DNA from: Azoarcus sp. Aa7
Lineage (GTDB): Bacteria; Pseudomonadota; Gammaproteobacteria; Burkholderiales; Rhodocyclaceae
DNA length: 64,000 bases
Direction: 5' to 3'
NCBI RefSeq assembly: GCF_014822185.1
Contig: NZ_QVLR01000040.1
Coordinates: forward strand, 124,001 to 188,000
The translations under genes were made by a program, and so were the position numbers. Positions 1-9,193 of this stretch are shown in pieces (positions within the stretch are counted from its first letter, which is position 1; every line of letters starts with the position of its first letter). Below the pieces are notes generated by a model, which ran no database searches, was not told the origin of the DNA, and saw only the letters and a program-made list of their open reading frames with translations.

Positions 1-9
1 CGCCGTCGC

Positions 10-909
10 ATGAGCACCGCCGCAGCCGATTCGCACCGACGCCGCCAAGGCGTCATCGCGACACTGATCGCTTTCACGATCTGGGGGCTGATGCCGCTCT
101 ACTTCAAGGCGGTCGGCAGCGTGTCGCCCGGTGAAGTCGTCGCGCATCGCGTACTGTGGTCGGTCGTCTTCCTCCTCGCGCTGCTCGCGCTGTGGCGCGG
201 TTTCGACGGCCTGCGCCGCCTCGCCGCCCAGCCGCGCCTGATCGGCCTGCTCGCGCTGTCGGCCTCGCTCACCGGCAGCAACTGGCTCGTCTTCGTCTGG
301 GCAATCTCGGAGAACCGTCTCATCGAGGCGAGCCTGGGCTACTTCATCAATCCGCTGGTGAGCATCCTGCTCGGCCGCCTCGTGCTCGGAGAGCGCATGC
401 GCCCGCTGCAGCAGGCGGCGGTCGCGCTCGCCTGCGCCGGCGTCGCCTGGCGCGTGTGGCAGGTCGGCACGCTGCCGTGGATCGCGCTCTTCCTCGCGGT
501 CACCTTCGGCCTGTACGGCCTGCTCAGGAAGCGCGCGCCGGTCGACGCGATCAACGGCCTGTTCGTCGAAACCCTGGTCACCGCACCCCTCGCGATCGGC
601 TGGCTGGTATGGCTCGCCAGCCGCGGCACGCTGCAGTTCGGCCAGGACCTCGCCACCGACGCACTGCTGCCGCTCGCCGGCGTGCTCACCGCGGTGCCGC
701 TGATGCTGTTCGCGATCGGCGCCCAGCGCCTGCCGCTATCCACGATCGGCTTCGTGCAGTACCTCGCACCCAGCATCAACTTCCTGCTCGCGGTGTTCGT
801 CTTCCACGAACCCTTCGATGCCGCCCAACTCGCCGGCTTCGCGCTGATCTGGGCCGCGCTCGCCGTCTATTCGGTCGACATGCTGCGGGCGAACCGCGCG
901 GCACGATAG
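10..909 (+). CDS. rarD: RarD-type EamA/DMT-superfamily permease
   Basis: This 299-residue inner-membrane protein belongs to the drug/metabolite transporter superfamily. About ten hydrophobic segments run along its length, and the two halves look like duplicated EamA units. The N-terminal stretch IWGLMPLYFKAV is typical of the RarD branch (chloramphenicol-sensitive protein family), whose transported substrate is not firmly known. Length matches the family, usually about 295-300. The ATG lies 9 bases into the window, so any promoter is outside it. The next gene starts 60 bases downstream on the same strand but is functionally unrelated. The family call is secure and the substrate is unknown. 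Confidence 0.85.
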   Translation: MSTAAADSHRRRQGVIATLIAFTIWGLMPLYFKAVGSVSPGEVVAHRVLWSVVFLLALLALWRGFDGLRRLAAQPRLIGLLALSASLTGSNWLVFVWAISENRLIEASLGYFINPLVSILLGRLVLGERMRPLQQAAVALACAGVAWRVWQVGTLPWIALFLAVTFGLYGLLRKRAPVDAINGLFVETLVTAPLAIGWLVWLASRGTLQFGQDLATDALLPLAGVLTAVPLMLFAIGAQRLPLSTIGFVQYLAPSINFLLAVFVFHEPFDAAQLAGFALIWAALAVYSVDMLRANRAAR

Positions 910-969
910 TCTGCGGCAGCCCTCTGCGCCCGACGGTCGAATCCTTTAAACTGTCGGGCTTGCTCAAGT

Positions 970-2895
970 ATGGCGGTTCCGATGTTCGTGCTGTTCGAAG
1001 AGGATGGGGCCTTCAAGGCCGGGACCATCCTCGCTGATAACGATTCCTCGCTGCAGGTCGAGACGTCCCACGGCAAGCGCGTGAAGCTGAAAAGCAGCCA
1101 CGTGCTGATGCGCTTCCGCGAGCCGTCGCCGGGCGACCTGCTCAACCGCGCCGAAGCCGGCGCCGAGGAGTTGGACACCGCCTTCCTGTGGGAAGTGTGC
1201 GGCGACGACGAGTTCACCTTCGACGCGTTCGCGGCCGAATACCACGGCCACGCGCCGAACGCCGTCGAGTCCGCGAGCGTCCTGCTGCGCCTGCACTCGG
1301 CGCCGATGTACTTCCACCGCAAGGGCCGCGGCCGCTTCCGCAAGGCCCCCGCGGACATCCTGCAAGCCGCGCTCGCCGGGCTGGAGAAGAAGCGCCAGCA
1401 GGCCGAGGCGATCGAGCGCATGCGCGCCGAGCTGGTCGAGGGCCGGATGCCGGCCGAAATCGCCGGCATGCTGCCGCAACTCCTCTACCGCCCCGACCGC
1501 AACCGCGTCGAGACGAAGGCCTTCGAGGCCGCCTGCGTGGACACCGGGCTGTCGGCGCCGCGCCTGCTGCTGCAATGCGGCGCACTGGGGTCGAGCTACG
1601 ACTTCCACTACAACCGCTTCCTGTTCGAATACTTCGAGGAAGGCACCGCCTTCCCGAGGTTCGAAGCCCCGACCGACCCCGCGGATCTGCCGCTCGCACA
1701 GGTCGCCGCGTTCTCGATCGACGACGCCACCACCACCGAGATCGACGACGCCTTCTCGGTGACGCCGCGCGAAGGCGGCGGCTGGCGCATCGGCATCCAC
1801 ATCGCCGCCCCCGCGCTCGGCTTCGCGCGCGGCTCCTCGCTCGACGCGATCGCACGCCGGCGCCTGTCCACCGTGTACATGCCGGGCAACAAGATCACGA
1901 TGCTGCCCGACGCGGTCGTCGAGACCTTCACGCTCGCCGCGGGACGCGAATGCCCCGCCGTGTCACTGTATCTCGACGTGACCGCGGCGCTCGCCGTCCA
2001 GCGTCACGAGACCGTGGTCGAGCGCGTGCCCATCGTCGCGAACCTGCGCCACCACGACATCGAACCGCTGTTCAACGAGCAGGTGCTGCACGACCACTCC
2101 GGCGGTCCCGAATTTGAATGGAAGCGCGAACTCACGCTGCTGTGGGACCTCGCCAACGTGCTAGAGGCCGGCCGCGGCAAGGCCGAGGACAACCGCAACC
2201 AGGTCGACTTCAACTTCTACGTCGACTGGCAGACGCACACCGCGGACGGCCCCGGCTACGTCACCATCACCCAGCGCAAGCGCGGCTCTCCGCTCGACAA
2301 GCTGGTGGCCGAGATGATGATTCTCGCCAACTCCACCTGGGGCAAGCTCCTCGACGAGGCCGACATCCCCGGCCTGTACCGCGTGCAGAGCGGCGGCAAG
2401 GTGCGCATGTCCACCGCCGCCGGCCCGCACGACGGCCTCGGCGTGGACTGCTACGCGTGGTCGAGCTCGCCGCTGCGCCGCTACGTGGACATGGTCAACC
2501 AGTGGCAGATCGTCTCGGTGCTGCGCGACGAAGCGCCCGCATTCGCGCCGAAATCGGCCGATCTGATGGCGGCGATGCGCGACTTCGACGTCACCTACGC
2601 CGCCTACGCCGACTTCCAGCGCCAGATGGAACGCTACTGGTGCCTGCGCTGGCTGCGTCAGCAGCCCGGCGTCGCCGTCGACGGCAAGGTGCTGCGCGAC
2701 AACCTCGTGCGCCTCGACGCGATCCCGCTGATGGTCAAGGTGCCCTCGCTGCCGGTCATGCTACCGGGCACGCGCGTGCGCCTGACCGTCGAACACAGCG
2801 ACCTGCTCGACGTCGACATCAGCGCACGCTTCGTCGAGATGCTCGCCGAGCCCGATCCCGCAGAAGCGGCCGACGCGGCACTCGAAGGCAACTGA
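970..2895 (+). CDS. RNB-domain (RNase II family) exoribonuclease
   Basis: This is a 641-residue protein with an RNase II catalytic (RNB) domain at roughly residues 240-540. The metal-binding cluster appears as D251, E257, D259 and D260. The spacing matches the four catalytic Asp residues of RNase II, but the second position is Glu instead of Asp. A second hallmark, SSSPLRRYVDMVNQW near residue 500, matches the family's SPIRRY block. The C-terminal 70 residues look like a small S1/OB-type region. RNB enzymes degrade single-stranded RNA 3' to 5'. This stand-alone form differs from canonical rnb and rnr, so no symbol is given. An internal ATG four codons later is an equally possible start. Confidence 0.82.
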   Translation: MAVPMFVLFEEDGAFKAGTILADNDSSLQVETSHGKRVKLKSSHVLMRFREPSPGDLLNRAEAGAEELDTAFLWEVCGDDEFTFDAFAAEYHGHAPNAVESASVLLRLHSAPMYFHRKGRGRFRKAPADILQAALAGLEKKRQQAEAIERMRAELVEGRMPAEIAGMLPQLLYRPDRNRVETKAFEAACVDTGLSAPRLLLQCGALGSSYDFHYNRFLFEYFEEGTAFPRFEAPTDPADLPLAQVAAFSIDDATTTEIDDAFSVTPREGGGWRIGIHIAAPALGFARGSSLDAIARRRLSTVYMPGNKITMLPDAVVETFTLAAGRECPAVSLYLDVTAALAVQRHETVVERVPIVANLRHHDIEPLFNEQVLHDHSGGPEFEWKRELTLLWDLANVLEAGRGKAEDNRNQVDFNFYVDWQTHTADGPGYVTITQRKRGSPLDKLVAEMMILANSTWGKLLDEADIPGLYRVQSGGKVRMSTAAGPHDGLGVDCYAWSSSPLRRYVDMVNQWQIVSVLRDEAPAFAPKSADLMAAMRDFDVTYAAYADFQRQMERYWCLRWLRQQPGVAVDGKVLRDNLVRLDAIPLMVKVPSLPVMLPGTRVRLTVEHSDLLDVDISARFVEMLAEPDPAEAADAALEGN

Positions 2896-2907
2896 ACGCC
2901 GGACGGC

Positions 2908-3924
2908 ATGGATCGCAACAACGACCTTCGCACCCCGCGCACGACCGGCGGTCCGGCACGCCCGGCGACCGCAGCGGCTCGCCCCGCGGGCGCAGCGGCA
3001 CAACCCGCCGGCGCCGCCGCACGCCCCACAGCCGTGGCTGCCTCCCCCCTCCCGGCCCGTCGCGGCGGCGGCATCCCGCAAGGCGACCCCCTGCTCGCGA
3101 TCGCCTTCCTGCTGTCCCTCGCGATCCATGCGCTTGCGCTGTCGATCGGATTCACGATGGACGGCGGACCGCGGCCGCGCGAACTCGACCGCGGACTGGA
3201 AGTCGTGCTGGTGAACGCGCGCCACGCGCGTGCGCCGGAAAAGGCCGACGTGCTCGCCCAGGCGAACCTCGACGGCGGCGGCAACAGCGAGCAGAACGCA
3301 CGCCCGAAGTCGCCGTTGCCGCCCCAGCCCACGCAGCGTGACGGCGACACCCTGACCGAGTCGCGCAAGCGTACCTCGGATCGCAGCGCCGCCCGCCCGG
3401 AGGTCATGACCGCGCAGAAGTCGGCGGTGCAGACCCAGGCCGCGGTGCAGCAGCCCGATCCGGCCGCCATCGAACCGAAGCCGTCTGGCCTCGACCTGCT
3501 CGACAGCGCCGCGGCCGCCGCACGCCTCGAGGCCGAGATCGACCGCAAGCTCGACGAGTACGCCAAGCGCCCGCGCAGAAAGTTCATCGGCGCGAAGGCC
3601 AAGGAGTACCGTCTCGCACAATACGTCGAGGACTGGCGCCAGAAGATCGAACGCGTCGGAACCCTCAACTACCCCGAAGCGGCCCGCGGACGCCTGTACG
3701 GCAGCCTGCTGCTGCTCGTCGCAATCCGCGCAGACGGTTCGGTCGAGCGCATCGAGGTGCAGCGCTCGTCGGGCGAACCCGTGCTCGACGAGGCCGCCAA
3801 GCGCATCGTCACGCTCGCAGCCCCCTTCTCCAGCTTCCCGAACGACATCCGCGCCGATACCGACATCGTCGAGATCGTGAGGACCTGGACCTTCACCAAC
3901 ACCGACCGGCTCACAGCCCACTAG
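2908..3924 (+). CDS. TonB-family energy-transducing protein
   Basis: This is a 338-residue TonB-like protein. The first 55 residues are rich in Ala, Pro and Arg and lie in the cytoplasm. One membrane anchor follows at about residues 65-85 (LLAIAFLLSLAIHALALSI). A long Pro/Gln/Arg-rich periplasmic linker comes next, and the C-terminal TonB domain covers about residues 250-335. That domain contains YPEAARGRLYGSLLLLVAI, the conserved Y-P segment. Such proteins couple ExbB/ExbD energy to outer-membrane receptors, but no exbBD or receptor gene is nearby. The gene starts 12 bases after the exoribonuclease and ends 9 bases before aroE, so it is probably co-transcribed. Confidence 0.85.
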   Translation: MDRNNDLRTPRTTGGPARPATAAARPAGAAAQPAGAAARPTAVAASPLPARRGGGIPQGDPLLAIAFLLSLAIHALALSIGFTMDGGPRPRELDRGLEVVLVNARHARAPEKADVLAQANLDGGGNSEQNARPKSPLPPQPTQRDGDTLTESRKRTSDRSAARPEVMTAQKSAVQTQAAVQQPDPAAIEPKPSGLDLLDSAAAAARLEAEIDRKLDEYAKRPRRKFIGAKAKEYRLAQYVEDWRQKIERVGTLNYPEAARGRLYGSLLLLVAIRADGSVERIEVQRSSGEPVLDEAAKRIVTLAAPFSSFPNDIRADTDIVEIVRTWTFTNTDRLTAH

Positions 3925-3933
3925 ACACGCCCC

Positions 3934-4767
3934 ATGGACCGCTACGCCGTCATCGGAAACCCCATCGCCCACAGCAAGTCGCCGGTGATCCACGCCGCCT
4001 TCGCCGCGCAGACCGGCCAGACGCTTACCTACGAGGCGCTGCTCGCGCCGCTCGACGGCTTCGCCGCGACGGTCGCCGGGTTCCGTGCCGCGGGTGGGCG
4101 CGGATGCAACGTCACGGTCCCGTTCAAGCTCGAAGCCTTCGCGCTGGCCGAGCGGCGCTCGCCGCGCGCGCAGGCCGCCGGCGCGGTGAACACCCTCAGG
4201 TTCGACGCCGACGGCATCTATGGCGACAACACCGACGGCGCGGGTCTCGTGCGCGACCTCACGCACAACCTCGACTGCCCGCTCGCCGGCCGCCGCATCC
4301 TGCTGCTCGGCGCAGGCGGCGCCGCGCGCGGCGTGATGCTGCCCCTGCTGTCCGCCGCCCCCGCCCGCCTCACGCTCGCGAACCGCACCGTGTCGCGCGC
4401 CGAGGCGCTCGTCGCCGAATTCTCCGCATCCGCCGGCGGCACGCCGCTCGCGGCCGGCAGCTTCGCGGATCTCGCGGGATCGCAGTTCGACGTCGTCATC
4501 AACGCGACCGCCGCGAGCCTCGCCGACGAGGCCCCGCCGCTGCCGTCCGGCCTGTACGCACCCGGCGCGCTGGCCTACGACATGATGTACGGTCGCGGCG
4601 ACACGCCCTTCCTCGTCGCAGCCCGCGGCGACGGCGCGGCACGGCTCGCCGACGGCCTCGGCATGCTCGTCGAGCAGGCGGCGGAAAGCTTCCTGCTGTG
4701 GCGCGGCGTGCGCCCCGCGACCGCCCCCGTCCTCGCCGAGTTGCGACGCCAGATCGAAGGCAGATGA
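3934..4767 (+). CDS. aroE: Shikimate dehydrogenase
   Basis: AroE reduces 3-dehydroshikimate to shikimate with NADPH in aromatic amino acid synthesis. The 277-residue length is normal. The shikimate pocket motifs are present: [12 protein letters not shown] near residue 9, NVTVPFK near 62 with the catalytic Lys, and DNTDGAG near 99. The nucleotide loop GAGGAARGV lies near 126, and the C-terminal block [14 protein letters not shown] is intact. The stop codon overlaps the ATG of mtgA (ATGA), so the two are translationally coupled. Confidence 0.95.
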   Translation: MDRYAVIGNPIAHSKSPVIHAAFAAQTGQTLTYEALLAPLDGFAATVAGFRAAGGRGCNVTVPFKLEAFALAERRSPRAQAAGAVNTLRFDADGIYGDNTDGAGLVRDLTHNLDCPLAGRRILLLGAGGAARGVMLPLLSAAPARLTLANRTVSRAEALVAEFSASAGGTPLAAGSFADLAGSQFDVVINATAASLADEAPPLPSGLYAPGALAYDMMYGRGDTPFLVAARGDGAARLADGLGMLVEQAAESFLLWRGVRPATAPVLAELRRQIEGR

Positions 4768-5456
4768 GGACGCTCCTGCGACGCGCGGGCTGGGTGGGCG
4801 TGGCGCTCATCGCGCTGCTGCTGTTGTACCAGGTCTGGATCTTTCTGCTGGTGCTGTGGTGGAGCCACTTCAACCCGTCCAGCACCAGCTTCATGGACAT
4901 CCGCCGCGACGAGCTGCAGGAGAAGCGCCCGAATGCCGAACTGCGCCACGAGTGGGTTCCTTACGAGCGCATCTCCATCCATCTCAAGCGCGCCGTGATC
5001 GCAGCCGAGGACGACAGCTTCGTCGACCACGAAGGCTTCGACTGGGAAGGCATGCAGCGCGCGCTGGAGAAGAACCAGCGCAAGGGCCGCGCGGTCGCGG
5101 GCGGCTCCACGATCAGCCAGCAGCTCGCGAAGAACCTGTTCCTGTCGCCGACACGCAGCTACTTCCGCAAGGCGCAGGAAGCGGTCATCACCGTGATGAT
5201 CGAGATCGTGTGGAGCAAGCGCCGCATCCTCGAGGTGTACCTCAACGTCGTCGAGTGGGGCAGCGGCATCTTCGGCTGCGAAGCGGCCGCGCGCCGCTAC
5301 TACGGCGTTCCCGCCGGCCGGCTGGGCCCCGACGAGGCCGCGCGCCTCGCAGTGATGCTGCCCAATCCGCGCAAGTACGAGAAGCAGTTCGGCCCGCGGC
5401 TGGCCGCCCACGCGGCACGCATCCGCGGGCGCATGGCCTACGCCCAGGTGCCCTGA
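4764..5456 (+). CDS. mtgA: Monofunctional biosynthetic peptidoglycan transglycosylase
   Basis: MtgA polymerises lipid II into glycan strands at the periplasmic face of the inner membrane. It is a 230-residue protein with one N-terminal membrane anchor (about residues 10-33) followed by a GT51 domain. Catalytic Glu82 sits in [14 protein letters not shown]. The second conserved block [14 protein letters not shown] is at about 113-126, and later blocks ([22 protein letters not shown]) are present. There is no transpeptidase domain, as expected for the monofunctional form. The start is fixed by the ATGA overlap with aroE. An in-frame open reading frame extends further upstream through aroE, but it has no family similarity. 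Confidence 0.95.
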   Translation: MRTLLRRAGWVGVALIALLLLYQVWIFLLVLWWSHFNPSSTSFMDIRRDELQEKRPNAELRHEWVPYERISIHLKRAVIAAEDDSFVDHEGFDWEGMQRALEKNQRKGRAVAGGSTISQQLAKNLFLSPTRSYFRKAQEAVITVMIEIVWSKRRILEVYLNVVEWGSGIFGCEAAARRYYGVPAGRLGPDEAARLAVMLPNPRKYEKQFGPRLAAHAARIRGRMAYAQVP

Positions 5457-5593
5457 ACGCGGCCTCCGGAGTCACGCGCTGCCGGACGGCTGACGCGTTG
5501 CAACATTTTCGGCTTTCCGGGGTCGCAAGAGCACCGCGAAGTCCGTAGAATTCGCGCCTTACGACCGAACCCCCACACCTACCGGAGGCGCCG

Positions 5594-7036
5594 ATGAGCG
5601 AGCAGGACGAACGCCACCCGGACGACGTCCAGCAGCACCTGCGCGAAGTCCAGGAGCTGCTTGCACGCCACAAGGTCGTGGAGGATCTCGTCCATCGGCA
5701 GGACATGCCCCGCCACGAGCTGGTCGAGAACCTCGTCCACAAGCAGCACGTCGCCGAACTCCAGACCAAGCTCGATTCGCTGCACCCGGCGGACATTGCC
5801 TACATCCTCGAAGCGCTGCCGCTCGAGGCCCGCCTCTTCGTGTGGGATCTCGTCAAGGCCGAGCGCGACGGCGACATCCTGCTGGAAGTCTCCGACGCGG
5901 TGCGCGAGTCCCTCATCGAGACGATGGACCCGCACGAGCTCAAGGCCGCCGCGGAGACCCTCGACGCCGACGAACTCGCCGACCTCGCGCCCGACCTGCC
6001 GCCCGAGGTCATGCTGGACGTGTTCCAGTCCCTCGACAGCGAGGAACGCGAACAGCTGCGCGCGGCGATGTCCTTCCCGGAGGATTCGGTCGGCGCGCTG
6101 ATGGACTTCGACATGGTGACGGTCCGCGAGGACGTCACGCTCGAGGTCGTGTTGCGCTACCTGCGGCGCTTCGAGGAGCTGCCGGACCACACCGACAAGC
6201 TCTTCGTCATCGACCGCGAAGACCACCTGAAAGGCATCCTGACGCTCGAATCGCTGCTCATCAACGACCCCGAGATGGTCGTCGGCGAAGTCATGCACAA
6301 GGAAAACGTCATCAGCTTCGAGCCCGAGGACGAAGCCGACGACGCGGCCCAGGCGTTCGAACGCTACGACCTCGTGTCCGCGCCGGTGATCGACGCCGAG
6401 AAGCGCGTCATCGGCCGCCTGACCGTCGCCGACGTGGTCGACTACATCCGCGAGGAATCCGAGCACGAGATCCTCAGCCACGCCGGTCTGCGCGAAGAAG
6501 AAGATATCTTCGCCTCGGTGTGGGACTCGGTGAAGAACCGCTGGGCGTGGCTGGCGATCAACCTCGTCACCGCCTTCATCGCCTCGCGCGTGATCGGCGC
6601 CTTCGAGGGCTCGATCGAGAAACTCGTCGCGCTGGCCGCGCTGATGCCCATCGTCGCCGGCATCGGCGGCAACTCGGGCAACCAGACGGTCACGATGATC
6701 GTGCGTGCGATCGCGATGGGCCAGGTCGAGCAGTCCGCGATGCAACGCCTGATGCGCAAGGAAATGGGCGTCGCCGTCGTCAACGGCCTCGTGTGGGGCG
6801 GGCTGCTGGGTCTCCTCGCTTGGGTACTCTACGGCAGCGCATCGCTGGGCGCCGTGATGACCGCCGCGATGACGCTGAATCTGCTGCTCGCCGCCTGCGC
6901 CGGCGTGCTGATCCCGATGGTGCGCCTGCGCTTCGGCGCCGACCCGGCCATGGGCGGCTCGGTGCTGATCACCGCGCTCACCGACTCGGGCGGCTTCTTC
7001 ATTTTCCTCGGGCTCGCGACGCTGTTCCTGCTCTGA
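5594..7036 (+). CDS. mgtE: Magnesium transporter MgtE
   Basis: MgtE is a Mg2+-gated Mg2+ channel of the inner membrane. The 480-residue protein has the full architecture: an acidic helical N domain (about 35-150), two CBS domains (about 150-275), a connecting helix, and five C-terminal membrane helices (about 310-480). The pore signature PIVAGIGGNSGNQT near residue 350 is intact, as is the final helix with SGGFFIFLGLATLFLL. It stands alone between mtgA (137 bases upstream) and the minus-strand hemL. A weak sigma70-like site (TCGCAA, 17 bases, TAGAAT) lies at 5523-5551. I see no M-box riboswitch in the leader. Confidence 0.95.
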   Translation: MSEQDERHPDDVQQHLREVQELLARHKVVEDLVHRQDMPRHELVENLVHKQHVAELQTKLDSLHPADIAYILEALPLEARLFVWDLVKAERDGDILLEVSDAVRESLIETMDPHELKAAAETLDADELADLAPDLPPEVMLDVFQSLDSEEREQLRAAMSFPEDSVGALMDFDMVTVREDVTLEVVLRYLRRFEELPDHTDKLFVIDREDHLKGILTLESLLINDPEMVVGEVMHKENVISFEPEDEADDAAQAFERYDLVSAPVIDAEKRVIGRLTVADVVDYIREESEHEILSHAGLREEEDIFASVWDSVKNRWAWLAINLVTAFIASRVIGAFEGSIEKLVALAALMPIVAGIGGNSGNQTVTMIVRAIAMGQVEQSAMQRLMRKEMGVAVVNGLVWGGLLGLLAWVLYGSASLGAVMTAAMTLNLLLAACAGVLIPMVRLRFGADPAMGGSVLITALTDSGGFFIFLGLATLFLL

Positions 7037-7064
7037 AGCAAGGGGCCTACGCGTTGCGGGATAG

Positions 7065-7168
7065 GCCGTAGGGCGGAAAAGCGAAGCGCCTTCCGCCAGC
7101 AGCGCCCGAAATTTGCACATACGGCGGAGTGGTTGCCAAATGAGGCCTTCGGCTCATCCGCCCTACGC
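7065..7168. repeat. REP-like inverted repeat between mgtE and hemL
   Basis: The gap between these convergent genes contains nested inverted repeats. GTAGGGCGGA at 7068-7077 is matched by TCCGCCCTAC at 7158-7167. Inside, GGCGGAA and TTCCGCC flank an AAGCGAAGCG loop. A second small hairpin (ATGAG-GCC/GGC-TCAT) lies at about 7140-7157. The motif resembles short intergenic palindromic elements that I recall as common in betaproteobacterial genomes, but I cannot count its copies here. It could also act as a bidirectional terminator. Confidence 0.55.
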
Positions 7169-7180
7169 TCACGCCTCCGC

Positions 7181-8464
7181 TCAGCGCAGCGCTGCGAACA
7201 CCGTCCTTGCCGCCGCAACCGTCGCGTCCACATCCGCCGCCGTATGCGCCGCGGACACGAAGCCCGCCTCGAAGGCCGACGGCGCGAAGTAATGGCCGGC
7301 ATCCAGCATCGCATGGAAGAAGCGGTTGAAGGTGTCGCGGTCCGAGGCCATCACTTCGGTGTAGGAGCGCGGCACGCCCGGCGCGAAATACAGGCCGAAC
7401 ATGCCCCCGACCGAATCGGCGCAGAAGGTCACGCCCGCCTCGCGCGCCGCCGCCGACAACCCGTCCACCAGCTGCGTCGCACGCGCCGCGAGCGTGTCGT
7501 AGAACCCCGGCTCGCGCACGAGCTTCAGCGACGCGAGGCCCGCCGCGACCGCCACCGGGCTGCCCGACAGCGTGCCGGCCTGATACACCGAACCCAACGG
7601 TGCGATGTGGTTCATGATGTCGCGCCGACCGCCGAAGGCGCCCACCGGCATGCCGCCGCCGATCACCTTGCCCAGCGTCGTCAGGTCGGGCGTGATGCCG
7701 TAGAGGCCCTGCACGCCCTGCGCGCCGACGCGGAAGCCGGTCATGACCTCGTCGAAGATCAACACGGCGCCGTACTTCGTGCACAGCTCGCGCAGCCCCT
7801 CGAGGAAGCCCGGCAGGGGCTTGATCAGGTTCATGTTGCCGGCGACCGCCTCGACGATCACCGCGGCGACCTCGTTACCGCGCGCCTTGAAGACATCCTC
7901 GACCTGCCCGAGGTCGTTGTAGTCGAGCACGATCGTGTGCTTCGCGAAGTCCGCCGGGACGCCGCCCGAGGACGGGTTGCCGAAGGTCAGCAGGCCCGAG
8001 CCCGCCTTCACCAGCAGGCTGTCGGCGTGGCCGTGGTAGCAGCCCTCGAACTTGATGATCCCGTCGCGCCCGGTGAAGCCGCGTGCAAGGCGGATCGCGC
8101 TCATCGTCGCCTCGGTGCCCGAGCTCACCAGACGCACCATGTCGATCGACGGCATCAATTCGCAGATCAGTTCGGCCATCTCGACTTCGCCTTCGGTCGG
8201 CGCGCCGAAGGACAGCCCGCGCAGCGCCGCCTCGCGCACCGCCTCGACGATGGCCGGATGGGCATGACCGGTAATCGCCGGCCCCCACGAACCGACGTAG
8301 TCGATGTAGTCCTTGCCGTCCGCATCCCATACGCGCGCCCCCTGCGCACGCTCGATGAAGCGCGGCGAACCGCCGACCGAGCGGAAGGCCCGCACGGGCG
8401 AATTCACACCGCCGGGGATGGTTTTCTGGGCACGCTGGAAGAGGACTTCGTTCTTGCTCGTCAT
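7181..8464 (-). CDS. hemL: Glutamate-1-semialdehyde 2,1-aminomutase
   Basis: HemL is a PLP enzyme that converts glutamate-1-semialdehyde to 5-aminolevulinate, the committed precursor of heme. The protein has 427 residues from the ATG chosen here. It shows [11 protein letters not shown] near the N-terminus, the cofactor aspartate motif FDEVMTGFR, and the PLP lysine block [22 protein letters not shown] four codons upstream (8476) would also work, but the ATG fits the usual family N-terminus (short, then NEVLFQRAQ). It lies 84 bases downstream of thiE on the same strand. No clear Shine-Dalgarno is visible. Confidence 0.95.
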   Translation of the reverse strand: MTSKNEVLFQRAQKTIPGGVNSPVRAFRSVGGSPRFIERAQGARVWDADGKDYIDYVGSWGPAITGHAHPAIVEAVREAALRGLSFGAPTEGEVEMAELICELMPSIDMVRLVSSGTEATMSAIRLARGFTGRDGIIKFEGCYHGHADSLLVKAGSGLLTFGNPSSGGVPADFAKHTIVLDYNDLGQVEDVFKARGNEVAAVIVEAVAGNMNLIKPLPGFLEGLRELCTKYGAVLIFDEVMTGFRVGAQGVQGLYGITPDLTTLGKVIGGGMPVGAFGGRRDIMNHIAPLGSVYQAGTLSGSPVAVAAGLASLKLVREPGFYDTLAARATQLVDGLSAAAREAGVTFCADSVGGMFGLYFAPGVPRSYTEVMASDRDTFNRFFHAMLDAGHYFAPSAFEAGFVSAAHTAADVDATVAAARTVFAALR

Positions 8465-8548
8465 GTCGGTTCGCACTCGTCGATTGGCAAAGAGGAATTG
8501 GATCGGAAAAAGGAAATTGCAGGAAGGGCGGAATACAGCGCCGCGGAC

Positions 8549-9193
8549 TCAGCCGGACAGCCCGAAGGCGGCGCGATACGCCGCCGCGCGCCCCGCCGGG
8601 TCGGGATCGTCGAAGACGTCGGAAATCACCGCCAGCAGGTCGGCGCCCGCCGTGATCGCCTGCGGCGCGTTGTCCAGCGTGATGCCGCCGATCGCGGCGA
8701 CCGGCAACTTCAGCTCGCGGCGCGCGCGCGTCAGGAGATCCAGCGGCGCATGCACCGCGGCGGGCTTGGTCGGGGACGCGAACACCGCACCGAAGGCGAC
8801 GTAGTCGGCTCCCGCGGCAGCCCCCTCCTCCGCCCGCGCCCATTCGTTGTAACAGGTCACACCGAGGATGCGCTCCGGCCCCAGCGCTGCACGCGCCGCG
8901 CACAGGTCGCCGTCGTCGCGCCCGAGGTGCACGCCATCCGCCCCGACCGCGAGCGCGAGTTCGAGGCTGTCATTGACGATGAAGGGTACGCCGGCCTCGC
9001 GGCACAGTACTGCGATCGCTGCCGCCTGTTCCCGTCGCAGCACCCCATCGGCGAGCTTGCTGCGGTACTGCAGCAGCGCGGGGCACCCGGCGAGCGCGCG
9101 CCGGACACCGGTCAGCAGGGCCCCACTGTCCGCGGTGTCGGGGGTAATCAGATACAGCCCGCGCAAGGCGTGCTCACGCTTTGCCATCGTCAT
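8549..9193 (-). CDS. thiE: Thiamine-phosphate synthase
   Basis: ThiE joins HMP-pyrophosphate and the thiazole phosphate to give thiamine monophosphate. The 214-residue TIM-barrel protein carries QYRSK near residue 42, VND near 74 and GVHLGRDDGD near 86. The phosphate loop follows as FGAVFASPTKP near 135 and AIGGI near 167. These match the beta/gammaproteobacterial form. Its first codons overlap the end of the thiD-like gene by 20 bases, so translation is coupled. An alternative ATG two codons in would shorten the overlap. Confidence 0.92.
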   Translation of the reverse strand: MTMAKREHALRGLYLITPDTADSGALLTGVRRALAGCPALLQYRSKLADGVLRREQAAAIAVLCREAGVPFIVNDSLELALAVGADGVHLGRDDGDLCAARAALGPERILGVTCYNEWARAEEGAAAGADYVAFGAVFASPTKPAAVHAPLDLLTRARRELKLPVAAIGGITLDNAPQAITAGADLLAVISDVFDDPDPAGRAAAYRAAFGLSG

